Origin: Candidatus Zixiibacteriota bacterium
Lineage (GTDB): Bacteria > Zixibacteria > MSB-5A5 > SM23-73-2
Assembly: GCA_030615745.1 (NCBI GenBank)
Contig: JAUWYR010000045.1
Coordinates: 1-19,886, forward strand
Length of the DNA stretch: 19,886 nt
Direction of reading: 5' to 3'
This document shows, in pieces, positions 7,034-15,903 of this stretch. The stretch's first letter is position 1; each line of letters begins with the position of its first letter. Position numbers and translations under genes: made by a program. Below the pieces are notes generated by a model. That model did no database searches. It saw only the letters and a program-made list of their open reading frames with translations, and was not told the DNA's origin.

Positions 7034-9127
7034 TTAACCAGCCTCCAAAAGCCTTTCTTTATCTTTATATTTAAGCAAAAAAATTCTTTTAAGGCAAGAG
7101 TTTTCTTTTCTTTTAAGTTCCGGGTCTTTTTCGACTATATCAAAAGCTTTATCCCTTGCCTGATATAAAAGTTTTAAATCTCTGGTTAAATCTGCGATCT
7201 TAAACTTAGGCAATCCATGCTGGCGGGTTCCCAAAAATTCCCCTGGACCACGAAGCTTCAGATCCCACTCTGCAATTCTGAATCCATCATTGGTTGAACA
7301 TAAAGCGGAAAGTCTCTTTTTAGCATCAAAAGATAAAGGTGCAGATACTTTCAAAAAACAAAATGATTGTTTTTCGCTTCTTCCAATTCTTCCCCTTAGC
7401 TGATGCAATTGTGAGAGCCCAAACCTTTCTGGATGCTCGATTATCATAACAGTTGCATCCGGAACATCCAGACCCACCTCGATCACAGTTGTGCAGACCA
7501 GTATATCATATTTTTTCTCCCTGAAATTTTTCATAATTATCTCTCTTTTTGTGCTTTTGATCCTACCATGAAGCAGTGCTATTCGACGATGCAAAAAGAC
7601 CTCTTTTTGCAGATATTCATAACCCTGAGTTGCTGCCTTAAGGTCTATTACCTCTGACTCTTCCACCAAGGGATAGACGATGTAAGCTTGATTTCCCTTC
7701 TCAACCTCCTCATCCAAAAACTTATATAATTTATCTTGAGAGCTTTCATCAGTAATGGAGGTTTTTATCTCTTTTCTTCCTGGTGGAAGCTGGTCAAGTG
7801 TGCTCACATCTAAATCGCCGTAAAGGGTTAAAGCTAAAGTCCTGGGAATCGGAGTTGCGGTCATCACCAGAAGGTCAGGGCTTTTTCCCTTCCTTTTAAG
7901 CTTTGCTCTCTGAAGCACTCCGAAACGATGCTGTTCATCGATAACCACAAAGCCTAAACTTTTGAATTTGACCTTCTCCTCAATTAAAGAATGAGTTCCA
8001 ACAACCACTTTTGCCTGACCAGATTCGATTCTTTTCAAAATTCTTAATTTTTCTTTCCCGGTCACAGAGGAGGTTAAAAGGACAATTTCTATCTCTAAGG
8101 TCTCAAGCAAATTATGAATAGTGAGAAAATGTTGTTCTGCCAATATCTCAGTGGGAGCCATCAATGCTGTCTGGTATCCTGATTCAACTGCTATAAGTAT
8201 TGCAAAAAGTGCCACCACAGTCTTTCCAGAACCGACATCGCCTTGCAGAAGTCGGTTCATCCTTTTTTTTGAGGTCATATCATTGGTTATCTCCCTTAAA
8301 ACTTTTTTTTGAGCAGTGGTTAGCTCAAAGGAGAGAATTTTTAAAAGTTGTCGAACTAACCTTCCTGGAGGGTTAAAAGGTATACCATCCTCTACCTTTT
8401 TGACTTTACTTTTTCTCAAAGCTAATAAAAGTTCCAAAAAGAAAAGCTCATCAAAAGCCAGCCTCTCCCTTGCTTTATCTGCCAGATCTAATGAGTCCGG
8501 AAAGTGTATGTTCCTTAAGGCTTGAGTTAAAGGCAAAAGGTTCAAAGAGCTTAATACCTCTTCAGGCAAATTTTCTTCTATGATAAAGTTAGTTTTGTCT
8601 AACAAAAGCTTCAATATCTTTCTTATTCCTCTGCTATCTAAGTTCACCTTTTTAAGCTGGGCAGTGGAAGGATACAAAGGAATAACCCTTCCGGTATGGG
8701 TTAAGTCCTCTCCTTTTCTGGAGATTAGCTCAAACTCCGGATGTGGTATTTGCAAACCATCAAAGAATCTAACCTCTCCAGAGGCAATAACTATATCTCC
8801 TTCGTTGAACTTATTTTTGATATATCTTATCCCCTCAAACCAGATAAGAGTTAGAAAACCGGTTTTGTCTCTTATTATAACCTGATATCTATTTTTCCTT
8901 CCCCATCTTTTACTATATTTCATCCCATAAGCTTCTACCTGTCCTATAACTGTAGCTTGAGAATTTAAAGAAAGCTCTTTTATAGGGGTTATTGTGCTTC
9001 TGTCCAGATATCTTCTCGGAACATAATAAAGTAAGTCTTCCACGGTTTCTATCTCAACGGAGTTCAGAGCCTCAGCCCGGGTCGGACCTACTCCTTTAAG
9101 AAATTGAACAGGGTCTTTAAGATTCAT
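7034..9127 (-). CDS. recG: ATP-dependent DNA helicase RecG
   Basis: This 697-residue protein is full length for RecG, which reverses stalled replication forks and migrates Holliday junctions. The N-terminal wedge/OB-fold domain is present (DPVQFLKGVGPTRAEALNSV, then YYVPRRYLDRS, IPLYP at about 149). Motor motifs follow: Walker A GDVGSGKT (296-303), MAPTEILAEQH (motif Ia), Walker B DEQH (397-400) followed by RFGV, motif III TATPIPRTL, the VIEVGLDVPDA segment (about 548-558), and QLRGRIGR (577-584). The diagnostic RecG RGPGEFLGTRQHG segment sits around 626-638. The start ATG at 9127 has no strong Shine-Dalgarno. A TTGACT/TATATT promoter lies upstream at 9172-9201. It leads an operon with three small genes. 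Confidence 0.97.
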   Translation of the reverse strand: MNLKDPVQFLKGVGPTRAEALNSVEIETVEDLLYYVPRRYLDRSTITPIKELSLNSQATVIGQVEAYGMKYSKRWGRKNRYQVIIRDKTGFLTLIWFEGIRYIKNKFNEGDIVIASGEVRFFDGLQIPHPEFELISRKGEDLTHTGRVIPLYPSTAQLKKVNLDSRGIRKILKLLLDKTNFIIEENLPEEVLSSLNLLPLTQALRNIHFPDSLDLADKARERLAFDELFFLELLLALRKSKVKKVEDGIPFNPPGRLVRQLLKILSFELTTAQKKVLREITNDMTSKKRMNRLLQGDVGSGKTVVALFAILIAVESGYQTALMAPTEILAEQHFLTIHNLLETLEIEIVLLTSSVTGKEKLRILKRIESGQAKVVVGTHSLIEEKVKFKSLGFVVIDEQHRFGVLQRAKLKRKGKSPDLLVMTATPIPRTLALTLYGDLDVSTLDQLPPGRKEIKTSITDESSQDKLYKFLDEEVEKGNQAYIVYPLVEESEVIDLKAATQGYEYLQKEVFLHRRIALLHGRIKSTKREIIMKNFREKKYDILVCTTVIEVGLDVPDATVMIIEHPERFGLSQLHQLRGRIGRSEKQSFCFLKVSAPLSFDAKKRLSALCSTNDGFRIAEWDLKLRGPGEFLGTRQHGLPKFKIADLTRDLKLLYQARDKAFDIVEKDPELKRKENSCLKRIFLLKYKDKERLLEAG

Positions 9128-9171
9128 TTTAATAATTTTCTTTTAATAGTAAAATCTCTAAGTTGAACATA

Positions 9172-9201
9172 AATATAAACTTTTTTACAAGGTTAAGTCA
9201 A
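9172..9201 (-). promoter_or_regulatory. Probable sigma-70 promoter of recG operon
   Basis: On the minus strand a -35 box TTGACT (9201-9196) and a -10 box TATATT (9177-9172) are separated by 18 bp. The -10 box ends about 45 bp before the recG ATG. Both boxes match consensus at five of six positions. Confidence 0.55.
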
Positions 9202-9364
9202 GCTTTTGTTGAAATCAAATTGCTTTTCTTATGGACTACTACATTGTTTACTAAATAATGTTGCAATGACAGGCTAAAATATGCGGAAGCATCAAGAGAT
9301 AATGTTATTTTGGAAACATTTCAATAGAGAAAAATTCTATTTTTGCAGATGATTATATTCTGGA

Positions 9365-9383
9365 GCAGGGGTTTAACCCCTGC
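9365..9383. repeat. Perfect 9-bp inverted repeat (GCAGGGGTT / AACCCCTGC)
   Basis: GCAGGGGTT (9365-9373), a single central T, then AACCCCTGC (9375-9383) is a perfect palindrome of 19 bp. There is no T-run on either side, and it sits about 45 bp past the end of the secreted-protein gene. It could be a dispersed palindrome or a weak transcript-end structure. Confidence 0.5.
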
Positions 9384-9408
9384 CTTAACACAAGCCTCAG
9401 CAGAATGA

Positions 9409-9427
9409 AATCCGTTCAATCCGCTGA
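9409..9427. repeat. Third copy of the 9-mer tandem repeat
   Basis: AATCCGTTC followed by AATCCGCTGA abuts the stop codon (9428-9430) of the large secreted-protein gene directly. It is the same unit as in the two clusters at 5772-5880, and again lies immediately 3' of a minus-strand gene. Confidence 0.6.
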
Positions 9428-11653
9428 CTACTTCAAATTAATCATCTTTTTAGTCACCTTTCTTTCCCCAACTTTCAATTGATAAAAATAAATTCCACTT
9501 GAGACCAGCCTACACTTTTCATCCTTACCATCCCATATCACAACGTACTCTCCAGGTTTTTTCAGCCCATCCACCAAAGCCTTCACCAATTGCCCTCTGA
9601 TATTATAAATTTTTAGAGTGGTGTGGATGGGACTGTTTACCGTTTTCTGTGAACTGTGAACTGTGAAGGGAATTGCGGTGTGGGGATTAAACGGATTTGG
9701 GTAATTCTGAGAAAGAGAAAATGATAATGGATGACTGAGAACCTCCTCCTCAACCCAGGTGAGAGTATCTACATTTAGTTTTAATGGAATAATCAATGGA
9801 TCGAGATTATGATTTTTATCCTTTGCTTCTATTATTAGATTTGACAGAAAAAGACCTTCTAAAAGAAATTTTGAATCAAAAGATAAAAATAAGGTTAAAC
9901 TATCATTGGGTAAGATAGTCTCAACTTGCGGCTCAACTTTTATCCAGCTCGGGATTATCTCTAAGGTTAATGAATCGTGAACATATTCTTGGTCGAAAAC
10001 TATTGGCAAAGCAAAAGAACCATTTTCATTTTGAATTCCTATGGTGGCAGAATTTGAATTTATGGTATCCTTCATCACCAGATAATTGAAAACTATCTTT
10101 CCATCTTTAGTAAGTATTCCCTGAAAGGTATAAGAGCCTCCAAAAAACCAGTGCTCAAGCCTTTTAAAATTGACCACAAAGGTATCTTGACAGTAAAAAT
10201 AGGATATTTCAGAACTATCTGTAACTTTCAGATCATCCCAGAACAAAGCCAAAAGATTAAATGGGCCTATGCTCGATGGTAGAGGCATATTCCTCGCAGA
10301 ATCCATCCGTGAATAAGTTAAAGAAACCCACCCATTGGTATTAATATACAAGCTGTCAAAAAGATTCCCATAAAACGGGAAACTAAATCCTAAAGGAACA
10401 GGACCATAAATTTCGTTATCATCTCCTAAATTACTAACTACAATCTCATCCTCAGTGTTAATCCATAAAAAATTAAGCTTTTCTTTCTTATCGCTGTCAG
10501 TCCATAAGTAACCAAAATAGTCTTTTCCTCCAAAGGAGCTATCAAAATCGGTATCGATTTTAACGAAAAAGTCTAAAGGGATTCCCCCATTGTTTTTTAA
10601 AATAAGGTTTTCAACTTTGGTTTGATTAAGACCTAAATTCACCTCAAAAGAATCTTTATTTGCCCATAACTCTGCCCCTTTTTTCGGTGTTGCTTTTACT
10701 TCATTTGAGGGGTCGCTTTCTTCTTCCCCGTACCAAGCAGTCATCTTATAATAATAGGTCTTGCCATTTTCAACATCTGTGTCATCGTATTGAAAAAGAT
10801 CGAGTGTGGATAAATGATTCATAGGGGAGGTCAGATCACCTGGATTTTTTGACCTGTAGACTCTAAAACTATCAGGTGGAGAAAACTTTTTTAAACTAAA
10901 GGTATTCTGGCCATTGCATATTATTTGTGCCCTCATCATAAGATTATAAGATAGTGGTTTCCATTCCCAGTAACCGTTTTTTCTCCATCCCTCATAAGAC
11001 CTTCCACAATTAGGTGAACTATCAACTCCTACCAGAGGAGAAAGAGGAAAATCTTTTTCCCAGTGAAAAACTATCCAGAAATCAGTTGAATCCAGAAACA
11101 AAAGATTATGTTCAACCTCCACCCATTCACCTTCACCAGAAGAAGTATCTTCTTGCCCGGTGGCGTATGTATCAACAGGAGCAGAAATAAAAGATCCAGG
11201 AATACCCCCACTATCTTTGTTTATCGATATAAAAAATGGCTGAGAAAAATTATAGGTGTCATCTCCTGAGCTTCCATCGTAGCAAATAAAAACTTCGGAT
11301 TTTAAAAGAAGAAATGGCGCAATAGGTGGAGTAATTCTTACTGCAAATCTGTTATCAAACCATTCCACATTAACATACATTCCTGTTTTCTTTATCCCAT
11401 TATCATAACAAATAGTTTCAGGCAAAAGATTTGGCTCAAACCAATACAAAGGAACCACACCATCTTTTTCATCCAAGGCAGTTAAATAAGAAGGTGGTAA
11501 AAGAGTGCTTTTTTTATCAAAATTCGAATGGAAGTCTTTATCTTCAGCCCGAGCAAACTCTATGAGTCCTTCGGATTTCAAAAGGAAAATTAAGATAAAA
11601 AATAAAAAAAGAGAATATCGGAAAGGTCGTTTCAAAAGGCTTTCCCCTCTCAT
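9428..11653 (-). CDS. Secreted beta-rich protein with C-terminal T9SS/FlgD-like sorting domain
   Basis: This 741-residue protein starts with a basic region and hydrophobic core (RYSLFLFFILIFLLKSEG), a Sec signal peptide. The middle contains an Fn3-like region (YDDTDVENGKTYYYKMTAWY, followed by SNEVKATP). Next comes a beta-sandwich (PVPLGFSFPFYGNLFDSLYI then NTNGWVSL; FNLLALFWDDL) of the kind often seen in large surface proteins of FCB bacteria. The C-terminus (about 655-741) is a FlgD-Ig/T9SS type A domain: LSQNYPNPFNPHTAIPFTV, LKIYNIRGQLVKALVDG, then SSGIYFYQLKVGERKVTKKM. It should be exported and anchored or released by a type IX-like system. The ATG at 11653 lacks a good ribosome site; a TTG at 11635, preceded by GAGGGGA, is a credible alternative. 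Confidence 0.85.
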   Translation of the reverse strand: MRGESLLKRPFRYSLFLFFILIFLLKSEGLIEFARAEDKDFHSNFDKKSTLLPPSYLTALDEKDGVVPLYWFEPNLLPETICYDNGIKKTGMYVNVEWFDNRFAVRITPPIAPFLLLKSEVFICYDGSSGDDTYNFSQPFFISINKDSGGIPGSFISAPVDTYATGQEDTSSGEGEWVEVEHNLLFLDSTDFWIVFHWEKDFPLSPLVGVDSSPNCGRSYEGWRKNGYWEWKPLSYNLMMRAQIICNGQNTFSLKKFSPPDSFRVYRSKNPGDLTSPMNHLSTLDLFQYDDTDVENGKTYYYKMTAWYGEEESDPSNEVKATPKKGAELWANKDSFEVNLGLNQTKVENLILKNNGGIPLDFFVKIDTDFDSSFGGKDYFGYLWTDSDKKEKLNFLWINTEDEIVVSNLGDDNEIYGPVPLGFSFPFYGNLFDSLYINTNGWVSLTYSRMDSARNMPLPSSIGPFNLLALFWDDLKVTDSSEISYFYCQDTFVVNFKRLEHWFFGGSYTFQGILTKDGKIVFNYLVMKDTINSNSATIGIQNENGSFALPIVFDQEYVHDSLTLEIIPSWIKVEPQVETILPNDSLTLFLSFDSKFLLEGLFLSNLIIEAKDKNHNLDPLIIPLKLNVDTLTWVEEEVLSHPLSFSLSQNYPNPFNPHTAIPFTVHSSQKTVNSPIHTTLKIYNIRGQLVKALVDGLKKPGEYVVIWDGKDEKCRLVSSGIYFYQLKVGERKVTKKMINLK

Positions 11654-12020
11654 TGCCAGAGAGAAACTTTACTTTTTCAAAAATCACTTAAAACAAAATG
11701 AAAGCAAAAGCGAGATGACATCTTGATTTGTCTAAGAAATGTAGATCAAAGTAAAAGTCAAGCTTTTTTTTAAATGCAGATTTTACCCCCCCTTTTTGTT
11801 AATATTTGCCAATTAGATGGCCTCACTAAAAATATAGATCCAACGCAAATAAACGAAGATATTATTCATCTAATTTTTGATGAGCCATTTTCCGATGATA
11901 ATGTTAGAACAACATTTTTGGAGGGTATAAAGATAATCTTTTTACACAGATATAAGCGAAGCAAGTTATGATAGTTTACAAACAGATATTAATCATCACG
12001 GTGATAAGGAGGAAACTTAA
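11654..12020. other. Divergent intergenic region between secreted-protein and lipoprotein genes
   Basis: This 367-bp stretch must carry promoters for both divergent genes. A TTGACT -35-like box on the minus strand (11761-11756) has no good -10 partner. A 65-codon open frame at 11774-11971 on the plus strand reads protein-like at its end (INEDIIHLIFDEPFSDDNVR) but has no ribosome site, so it may be a remnant. An 11-bp palindrome (ATCAC-G-GTGAT, 11995-12005) directly precedes the Shine-Dalgarno of the lipoprotein gene. Confidence 0.45.
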
Positions 12021-12788
12021 ATGAAAAAAATAATATCTTGGGGATTTATCCTTTTATTGCTGATGCTGTCTTGTAGTATTGATTCGGATTATAATAAAAC
12101 GGAAAACCCATTAGCCCCCTCTGGTGTGGGGTTAAATAAACAAAAATGGCATGGAGGGGTGTATCCAATAGAATTTTACATAAGTAGAAATTTAGAAAGA
12201 TATGGAGGTCAAAGTGAAGATGATGGGCAAGAAAGTGGAGGTTATGTTAATACCTCCTTTAATTACTTAGAGCTTCGGGTTGATTTGGGTCGATGGGGTG
12301 GAGCATATAGATTTCCAAATGTAACTATTCCCCAGGGTGCAACAATCAATTCAGCGTATGTTAGTTTGATTTGCTTTATTTCTACGTTCAGATACCCTCT
12401 TGATTCGATAGCCTGTGAGGACGTTGACAGTGCAACCATTCTTTCATCCGGCACTAATTATAATATAAGTAATAGATGGAACAACAGAACAGATGCTTGC
12501 GTTCTATGGAACGATTCGGTTAATGCTGTTCCGTGGGACACAAGAGATTCTACTCCCGATTTAAAGGATTTGGTTCAAGAGATAGTAAATAGACCAAATT
12601 GGAAAAGCGGTAATGCCATTATTTTCCTTTTTAAATGCACTATAGTTGGTGAAGATTCTTCATATTACGAAACTTATAGTTGGGATGTTGCAGACCATAC
12701 TTATGGGGCTATATTTTATGTCACCTATACTGTTGCTCAGGTGGGTAAAAAAAGAATTTTAATAACAAAGCTGAAAAACTTAAATTAG
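12021..12788 (+). CDS. Secreted lipoprotein of unknown function (beta-rich)
   Basis: This 255-residue protein is one of the few on the plus strand. It begins at an ATG with a strong AAGGAGG Shine-Dalgarno (about 12006-12012). The N-terminus (MKKIISWGFILLLLMLSC) is a lipoprotein signal with a lipobox ending at Cys18, followed by a linker with a NPLAP stretch. The rest is beta-rich: YLELRVDLGRWGGAYRFPNV then TIPQGATINSAYVSLICF, and later STPDLKDLVQEIVNRPNWKS then GNAIIFLFK. The last two pieces resemble a module found in many exported proteins (TPDL..IVQEIVNRPGW..GNA), which I read as a surface adhesion or carbohydrate-type beta domain; this is inference. It converges on the secretin gene, with 88 bp between stops. 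Its short end (KKRILITKLKNLN) has no sorting domain. Confidence 0.8.
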   Translation: MKKIISWGFILLLLMLSCSIDSDYNKTENPLAPSGVGLNKQKWHGGVYPIEFYISRNLERYGGQSEDDGQESGGYVNTSFNYLELRVDLGRWGGAYRFPNVTIPQGATINSAYVSLICFISTFRYPLDSIACEDVDSATILSSGTNYNISNRWNNRTDACVLWNDSVNAVPWDTRDSTPDLKDLVQEIVNRPNWKSGNAIIFLFKCTIVGEDSSYYETYSWDVADHTYGAIFYVTYTVAQVGKKRILITKLKNLN

Positions 12789-12876
12789 AGGCTCATAGGA
12801 CGATTAACAAAAAAGTCAGGAGAAATTCTTACAGGAGAAAACTTTCCACTTAAAACTCTTATTTAAAGTAAATTCT

Positions 12877-14163
12877 TCATCTTCCAATAGTAGTATCTTC
12901 TTGAATACTAATCCCAGAGGTTTCTCTTATTATATGAGGGGTGATGAAAATTACAGTTTCGGTTTCTTCTACAACTTTATCTGTTCTGCTAAATAGGTAA
13001 CCTAATATTGGGATATCCCCTAAAAGTGGGATTTTTCTTCTGTTTTCGCTCTCATTTTTTTGTAGAAGACCACCAATAACTATGGTCTCGCCATCCTTAA
13101 CCCTTATTTTAGTAGAAACTGTTCGTCTACTTACTACTGGAAGCCCTGTTGCACCTTTCCCAACAACATCACTCACCTCAGGCTGGATTTCTATTGTGAT
13201 CTCATCTTTATCAGAAATATAAGGCACCAAGCTTAAAGATACTCCTACTGATATCCTTTCCAGCTGACCGTAATAATAAGGAGCTGTCCCGGTAACTATG
13301 ATATAATACTCATCTTTACCAATAAGAATAGTAGCTTTTTGCCCCTCTAAGGTGGCAACCCTTGGATTAGCGCGAATTCTTATTTTCCCATCCTGGACCA
13401 AAGCTCTTATAGAAGTTTGAAACTCTCCTTTCCATCCCTCATATTCAGCGTCCGGTTTTAAAAAATATAATCCTAAAGTGCTATCGAGTAAATCACCAAC
13501 TGGGAAAAATATCTTAAGGTCATCCCCACTTTTTTGCAATAGCCAGCTTGCATCTATACCTAAGCTCTTTCTTGCTTCTTTGGAGAACTCTGTTACCACT
13601 GCCCCAATCATAATCTGTCTTGGTGGCACATCTATTTTAGCTAAATCCTGTTTTATCCTTTGAATTATTTCAGGAGATGCAGTAATAGCCAAGATGTTAT
13701 TCTCAGCATCCACCTTGATAAAAGGTTCATAAAAACTGGAAAGAAGCCGTGGAACATTCTCAGCTTTAATATAGTTTGGAACCACCCTCTCAGTAACACT
13801 TAACAGAGGAAAAGAGGGATTATCTGGATAGGCTGCGCCCACCAGATAATATCCAACCATCTTTCTAAAAGTCAACCCCAGAGGAGCTAAAATTCTTCTC
13901 AAAGACTCCTCAAAAGGAACATCGATTAACTCCAGACTTATAAATCCGTATGCAGTTTGGTCGGGGATGATATTAATCCCGCTCTGGGCAGATATGGCAG
14001 CTAAAGCTTCCCTTACATCAGTCTCATAGAAAACATTGGTAATTAAGGGTTGTTTCTCAATCACCTCTAAGCTTTCAGATTCAGATGGGGTGAATTGTGC
14101 GTAGGTATCAATTGAAGGAATAAATAAAAAAAAAGAAAAAAAGAAAAAAAGAAAAAATCTCAT
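12877..14163 (-). CDS. Short secretin (PilQ/GspD-type outer-membrane pore)
   Basis: This 428-residue protein starts at the ATG at 14163, six bases after GGAGGAGG; the TTG one codon earlier overlaps that site's spacer. The signal peptide is almost all Phe, ending IDTYAQ. Next comes an STN/N0-like domain (about 40-115: VREALAAISAQSGINIIPDQ, VPFEESLRRILAPLGLTFRK). A NolW/N1-like ring (about 125-185: VVPNYIKAENVPRLL, NNILAITASPEIIQRIKQDL) precedes the secretin core. The core shows IRANPRVATLEGQKATILIG, then TVSTKIRVKDGETIVIGGLL, IPLLGDIPILGYLFSR, and TVIFITPHII. At this length it lacks extra N-domains and a pilotin-binding S-domain. It is 29 bp after the PapD-like gene and no ATPase or pseudopilin genes are nearby. 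Confidence 0.93.
   Translation of the reverse strand: MRFFLFFFFSFFLFIPSIDTYAQFTPSESESLEVIEKQPLITNVFYETDVREALAAISAQSGINIIPDQTAYGFISLELIDVPFEESLRRILAPLGLTFRKMVGYYLVGAAYPDNPSFPLLSVTERVVPNYIKAENVPRLLSSFYEPFIKVDAENNILAITASPEIIQRIKQDLAKIDVPPRQIMIGAVVTEFSKEARKSLGIDASWLLQKSGDDLKIFFPVGDLLDSTLGLYFLKPDAEYEGWKGEFQTSIRALVQDGKIRIRANPRVATLEGQKATILIGKDEYYIIVTGTAPYYYGQLERISVGVSLSLVPYISDKDEITIEIQPEVSDVVGKGATGLPVVSRRTVSTKIRVKDGETIVIGGLLQKNESENRRKIPLLGDIPILGYLFSRTDKVVEETETVIFITPHIIRETSGISIQEDTTIGR
14121..14160 (-). repeat. Octamer poly-T tandem tract inside the secretin signal peptide
   Basis: On the plus strand the tract runs A9-G-A7-G-A7-G-A6, i.e. repeated 8-mers of seven A and one G; on the coding strand these are T7C units. 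It encodes the Phe-rich start of the secretin. Slippage in the A/T runs would shift the frame near the start codon. Confidence 0.7.
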
Positions 14164-14192
14164 CAAAAACCTCCTCCGAAATCAATTAAGTG

Positions 14193-15836
14193 TCATCTAA
14201 TCCTGAATTCTTTTTTAAACTTTTCTGGTTCTGAGCCACCATAATCGATGGTGATCTCCGCTAAGTATTTACCTGCTTCTAAGGCTCCGGGATAACCTGC
14301 CTGCATCTTCCTTATCCCGCCGGGCAAAACATATTGCTCCACTTCTTCAAAAAAGAATTCACCGACCTTCTCATATTTGGGTTTGCCCACGTAAATAATA
14401 TCGCCAGTAGTCTTAATCTCCTTTAGCACCTCAAGAGAAATCTTTCCTTTAGGTTTCAGATGGATGTTGCCTGTGTTTTTAAAATAAGCTGTAACCAGAG
14501 CTGGTCTTCCTGCGGAAGCCGATATTTCTAAGTTAACGATCTCACCCTCTTTATCCAAATTAGGAGGAACGCTTATAATCACAGGAATCTGAAAAGGGGT
14601 TGAAATTGCGCCCTCTTTGGAAGATTTTAACAAGACATCGAAAACCACACAGGCATAATATCCTCCCTCTCCTTCAATGGGAGCCTGTATAGTAAGCTTC
14701 ACCCTTTCTCTTTTCTCAGGGGCTATGGTAAATTCTTGTGGCTCTAAACTAATCCATTCCCTGCAGGAGCGATGGGTTTCAGAGGAATCTAATAAAACCA
14801 GATCCCCTTCTTCATCATATTCTATATCTTTAAGATGAGCTTTTATTTCCACTGTATCGTGCTCATCATTTCTGAAACTGAAAGTAACTGCCCTGAAACC
14901 CCGGGTTGGAATTTTCATCTCCAGGTGTTCTGGCTTTATGTCTAAGGCTATATATGAACTTGCTTTAAAAGAACCCAAGGCAGAGCTTTTTGTTCTGGTA
15001 ACCGTAAATGGGAACTCAGCTATGGCTGGGCTCAGACCACCGAAATTTATAACAGCCCTTGCTATGTATTCACCTGGTGGAGGTTTCTTTAAAAGGGATT
15101 TGAAATTCACAGTTGCCTCAGGAATAACGACTCCTCGCCCACCCCCTAAAGGCACTCTCCTTTTAGTCCTACCCTCTTTATTCTTAATAAACAACATCCC
15201 CTTACCCATCACATGAATATTACCCTCGTTTTTAACTGAGGCAATGAAGCCCAAAGCTTCTTTACCTATCTTCTTTTCTAATCTTCCAGCAGTTGGAACA
15301 GGCTCCACCTTAAAGTCTGAAATTGACGCTTTTCTGACCAGCCCACCGAATCTTTTCACTGTAACCTCAACAAAAGCTGGCATCCTGAAATAGTATACAA
15401 CCGAACCTAATTTCTCGCCCAGGGGCTCTTTTTCTGGAGCAATTTCGAAGACAACCGCGCCATAACGCCCGCCAAAAGCAGACCTGGGAGCTTTTATCCA
15501 GACCTTAATCTCTTTGGATTCGCTGGGTTTGAGAGTGAAGCTGGTGTCCTTGATCTCCATCCAGTCTGCACAGGAGAACTCCGATTCTCCCTTATCTACG
15601 ATTTTATAGGTGCCCTGCTGGGTTTCTGTTATATCCATGGTGTAGGCGATCAAGTCAACACTATTTAATATGTTGTCGTTGGTCAGATATAAGGAGAAAT
15701 ATTTTTTAGCCCCTGGCGCAATATCAATCTCTACTAAGAGGGGACTTAAAGAAATGTCAAACTGTGCACTGGCTGTTATGCAAAAAAAGAGGGTGATAAA
15801 AAGGATAAAGAAAGATAAGTATTTTTTTTCTTTCAT
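14193..15836 (-). CDS. Exported protein with two tandem PapD-like (Ig-fold) halves
   Basis: This 547-residue protein has a signal peptide ending TASAQ (residue 25) and no membrane anchor or sorting tail. It is made of two similar halves, about 25-280 and 294-547. Matching pieces are: SCADWMEIKDTSFTLKPSES with SCREWISLEPQEFTIAPEKR; YGAVVFEIAP with YYACVVFDVL; VKNEGNIHVMGKG with FKNTGNIHLKPKG; PGEYIARAVINFGG with AGKYLAEITIDYGG. Each half therefore holds two Ig-like domains, the first resembling P-pilus-chaperone/DUF916-type folds. The matched Cys89 and Cys358 lie in equal positions. It is directly upstream of, and surely co-transcribed with, the secretin gene, so it may be a periplasmic partner or a scaffold for secreted substrates. 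I do not recognise the exact family. Confidence 0.8.
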   Translation of the reverse strand: MKEKKYLSFFILFITLFFCITASAQFDISLSPLLVEIDIAPGAKKYFSLYLTNDNILNSVDLIAYTMDITETQQGTYKIVDKGESEFSCADWMEIKDTSFTLKPSESKEIKVWIKAPRSAFGGRYGAVVFEIAPEKEPLGEKLGSVVYYFRMPAFVEVTVKRFGGLVRKASISDFKVEPVPTAGRLEKKIGKEALGFIASVKNEGNIHVMGKGMLFIKNKEGRTKRRVPLGGGRGVVIPEATVNFKSLLKKPPPGEYIARAVINFGGLSPAIAEFPFTVTRTKSSALGSFKASSYIALDIKPEHLEMKIPTRGFRAVTFSFRNDEHDTVEIKAHLKDIEYDEEGDLVLLDSSETHRSCREWISLEPQEFTIAPEKRERVKLTIQAPIEGEGGYYACVVFDVLLKSSKEGAISTPFQIPVIISVPPNLDKEGEIVNLEISASAGRPALVTAYFKNTGNIHLKPKGKISLEVLKEIKTTGDIIYVGKPKYEKVGEFFFEEVEQYVLPGGIRKMQAGYPGALEAGKYLAEITIDYGGSEPEKFKKEFRIR

Positions 15837-15903
15837 CTAATTCTTTTCAAATACGGGGTGACCGTTTTTTAAATTAGTAAAAAATCAGGACCGGTACAAT
15901 TTA

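Larger units (their letters stand above)
9128..9427. other. 300-bp intergenic region between the secreted-protein gene and recG
   Basis: No gene is evident. Near recG it holds the promoter described separately; near the secreted-protein gene it holds a palindrome (9365-9383) and a short copy of the 9-mer repeat (9409-9427). The middle (about 9210-9360) is AT-rich, with nothing I can name. Confidence 0.5.

Noticed and set aside
11774-11971. A 65-codon plus-strand open frame in the divergent gap
   Set aside because: No Shine-Dalgarno is present and no family match is recognised. The later part reads protein-like, so a gene remnant remains possible, but there is not enough to call a gene.
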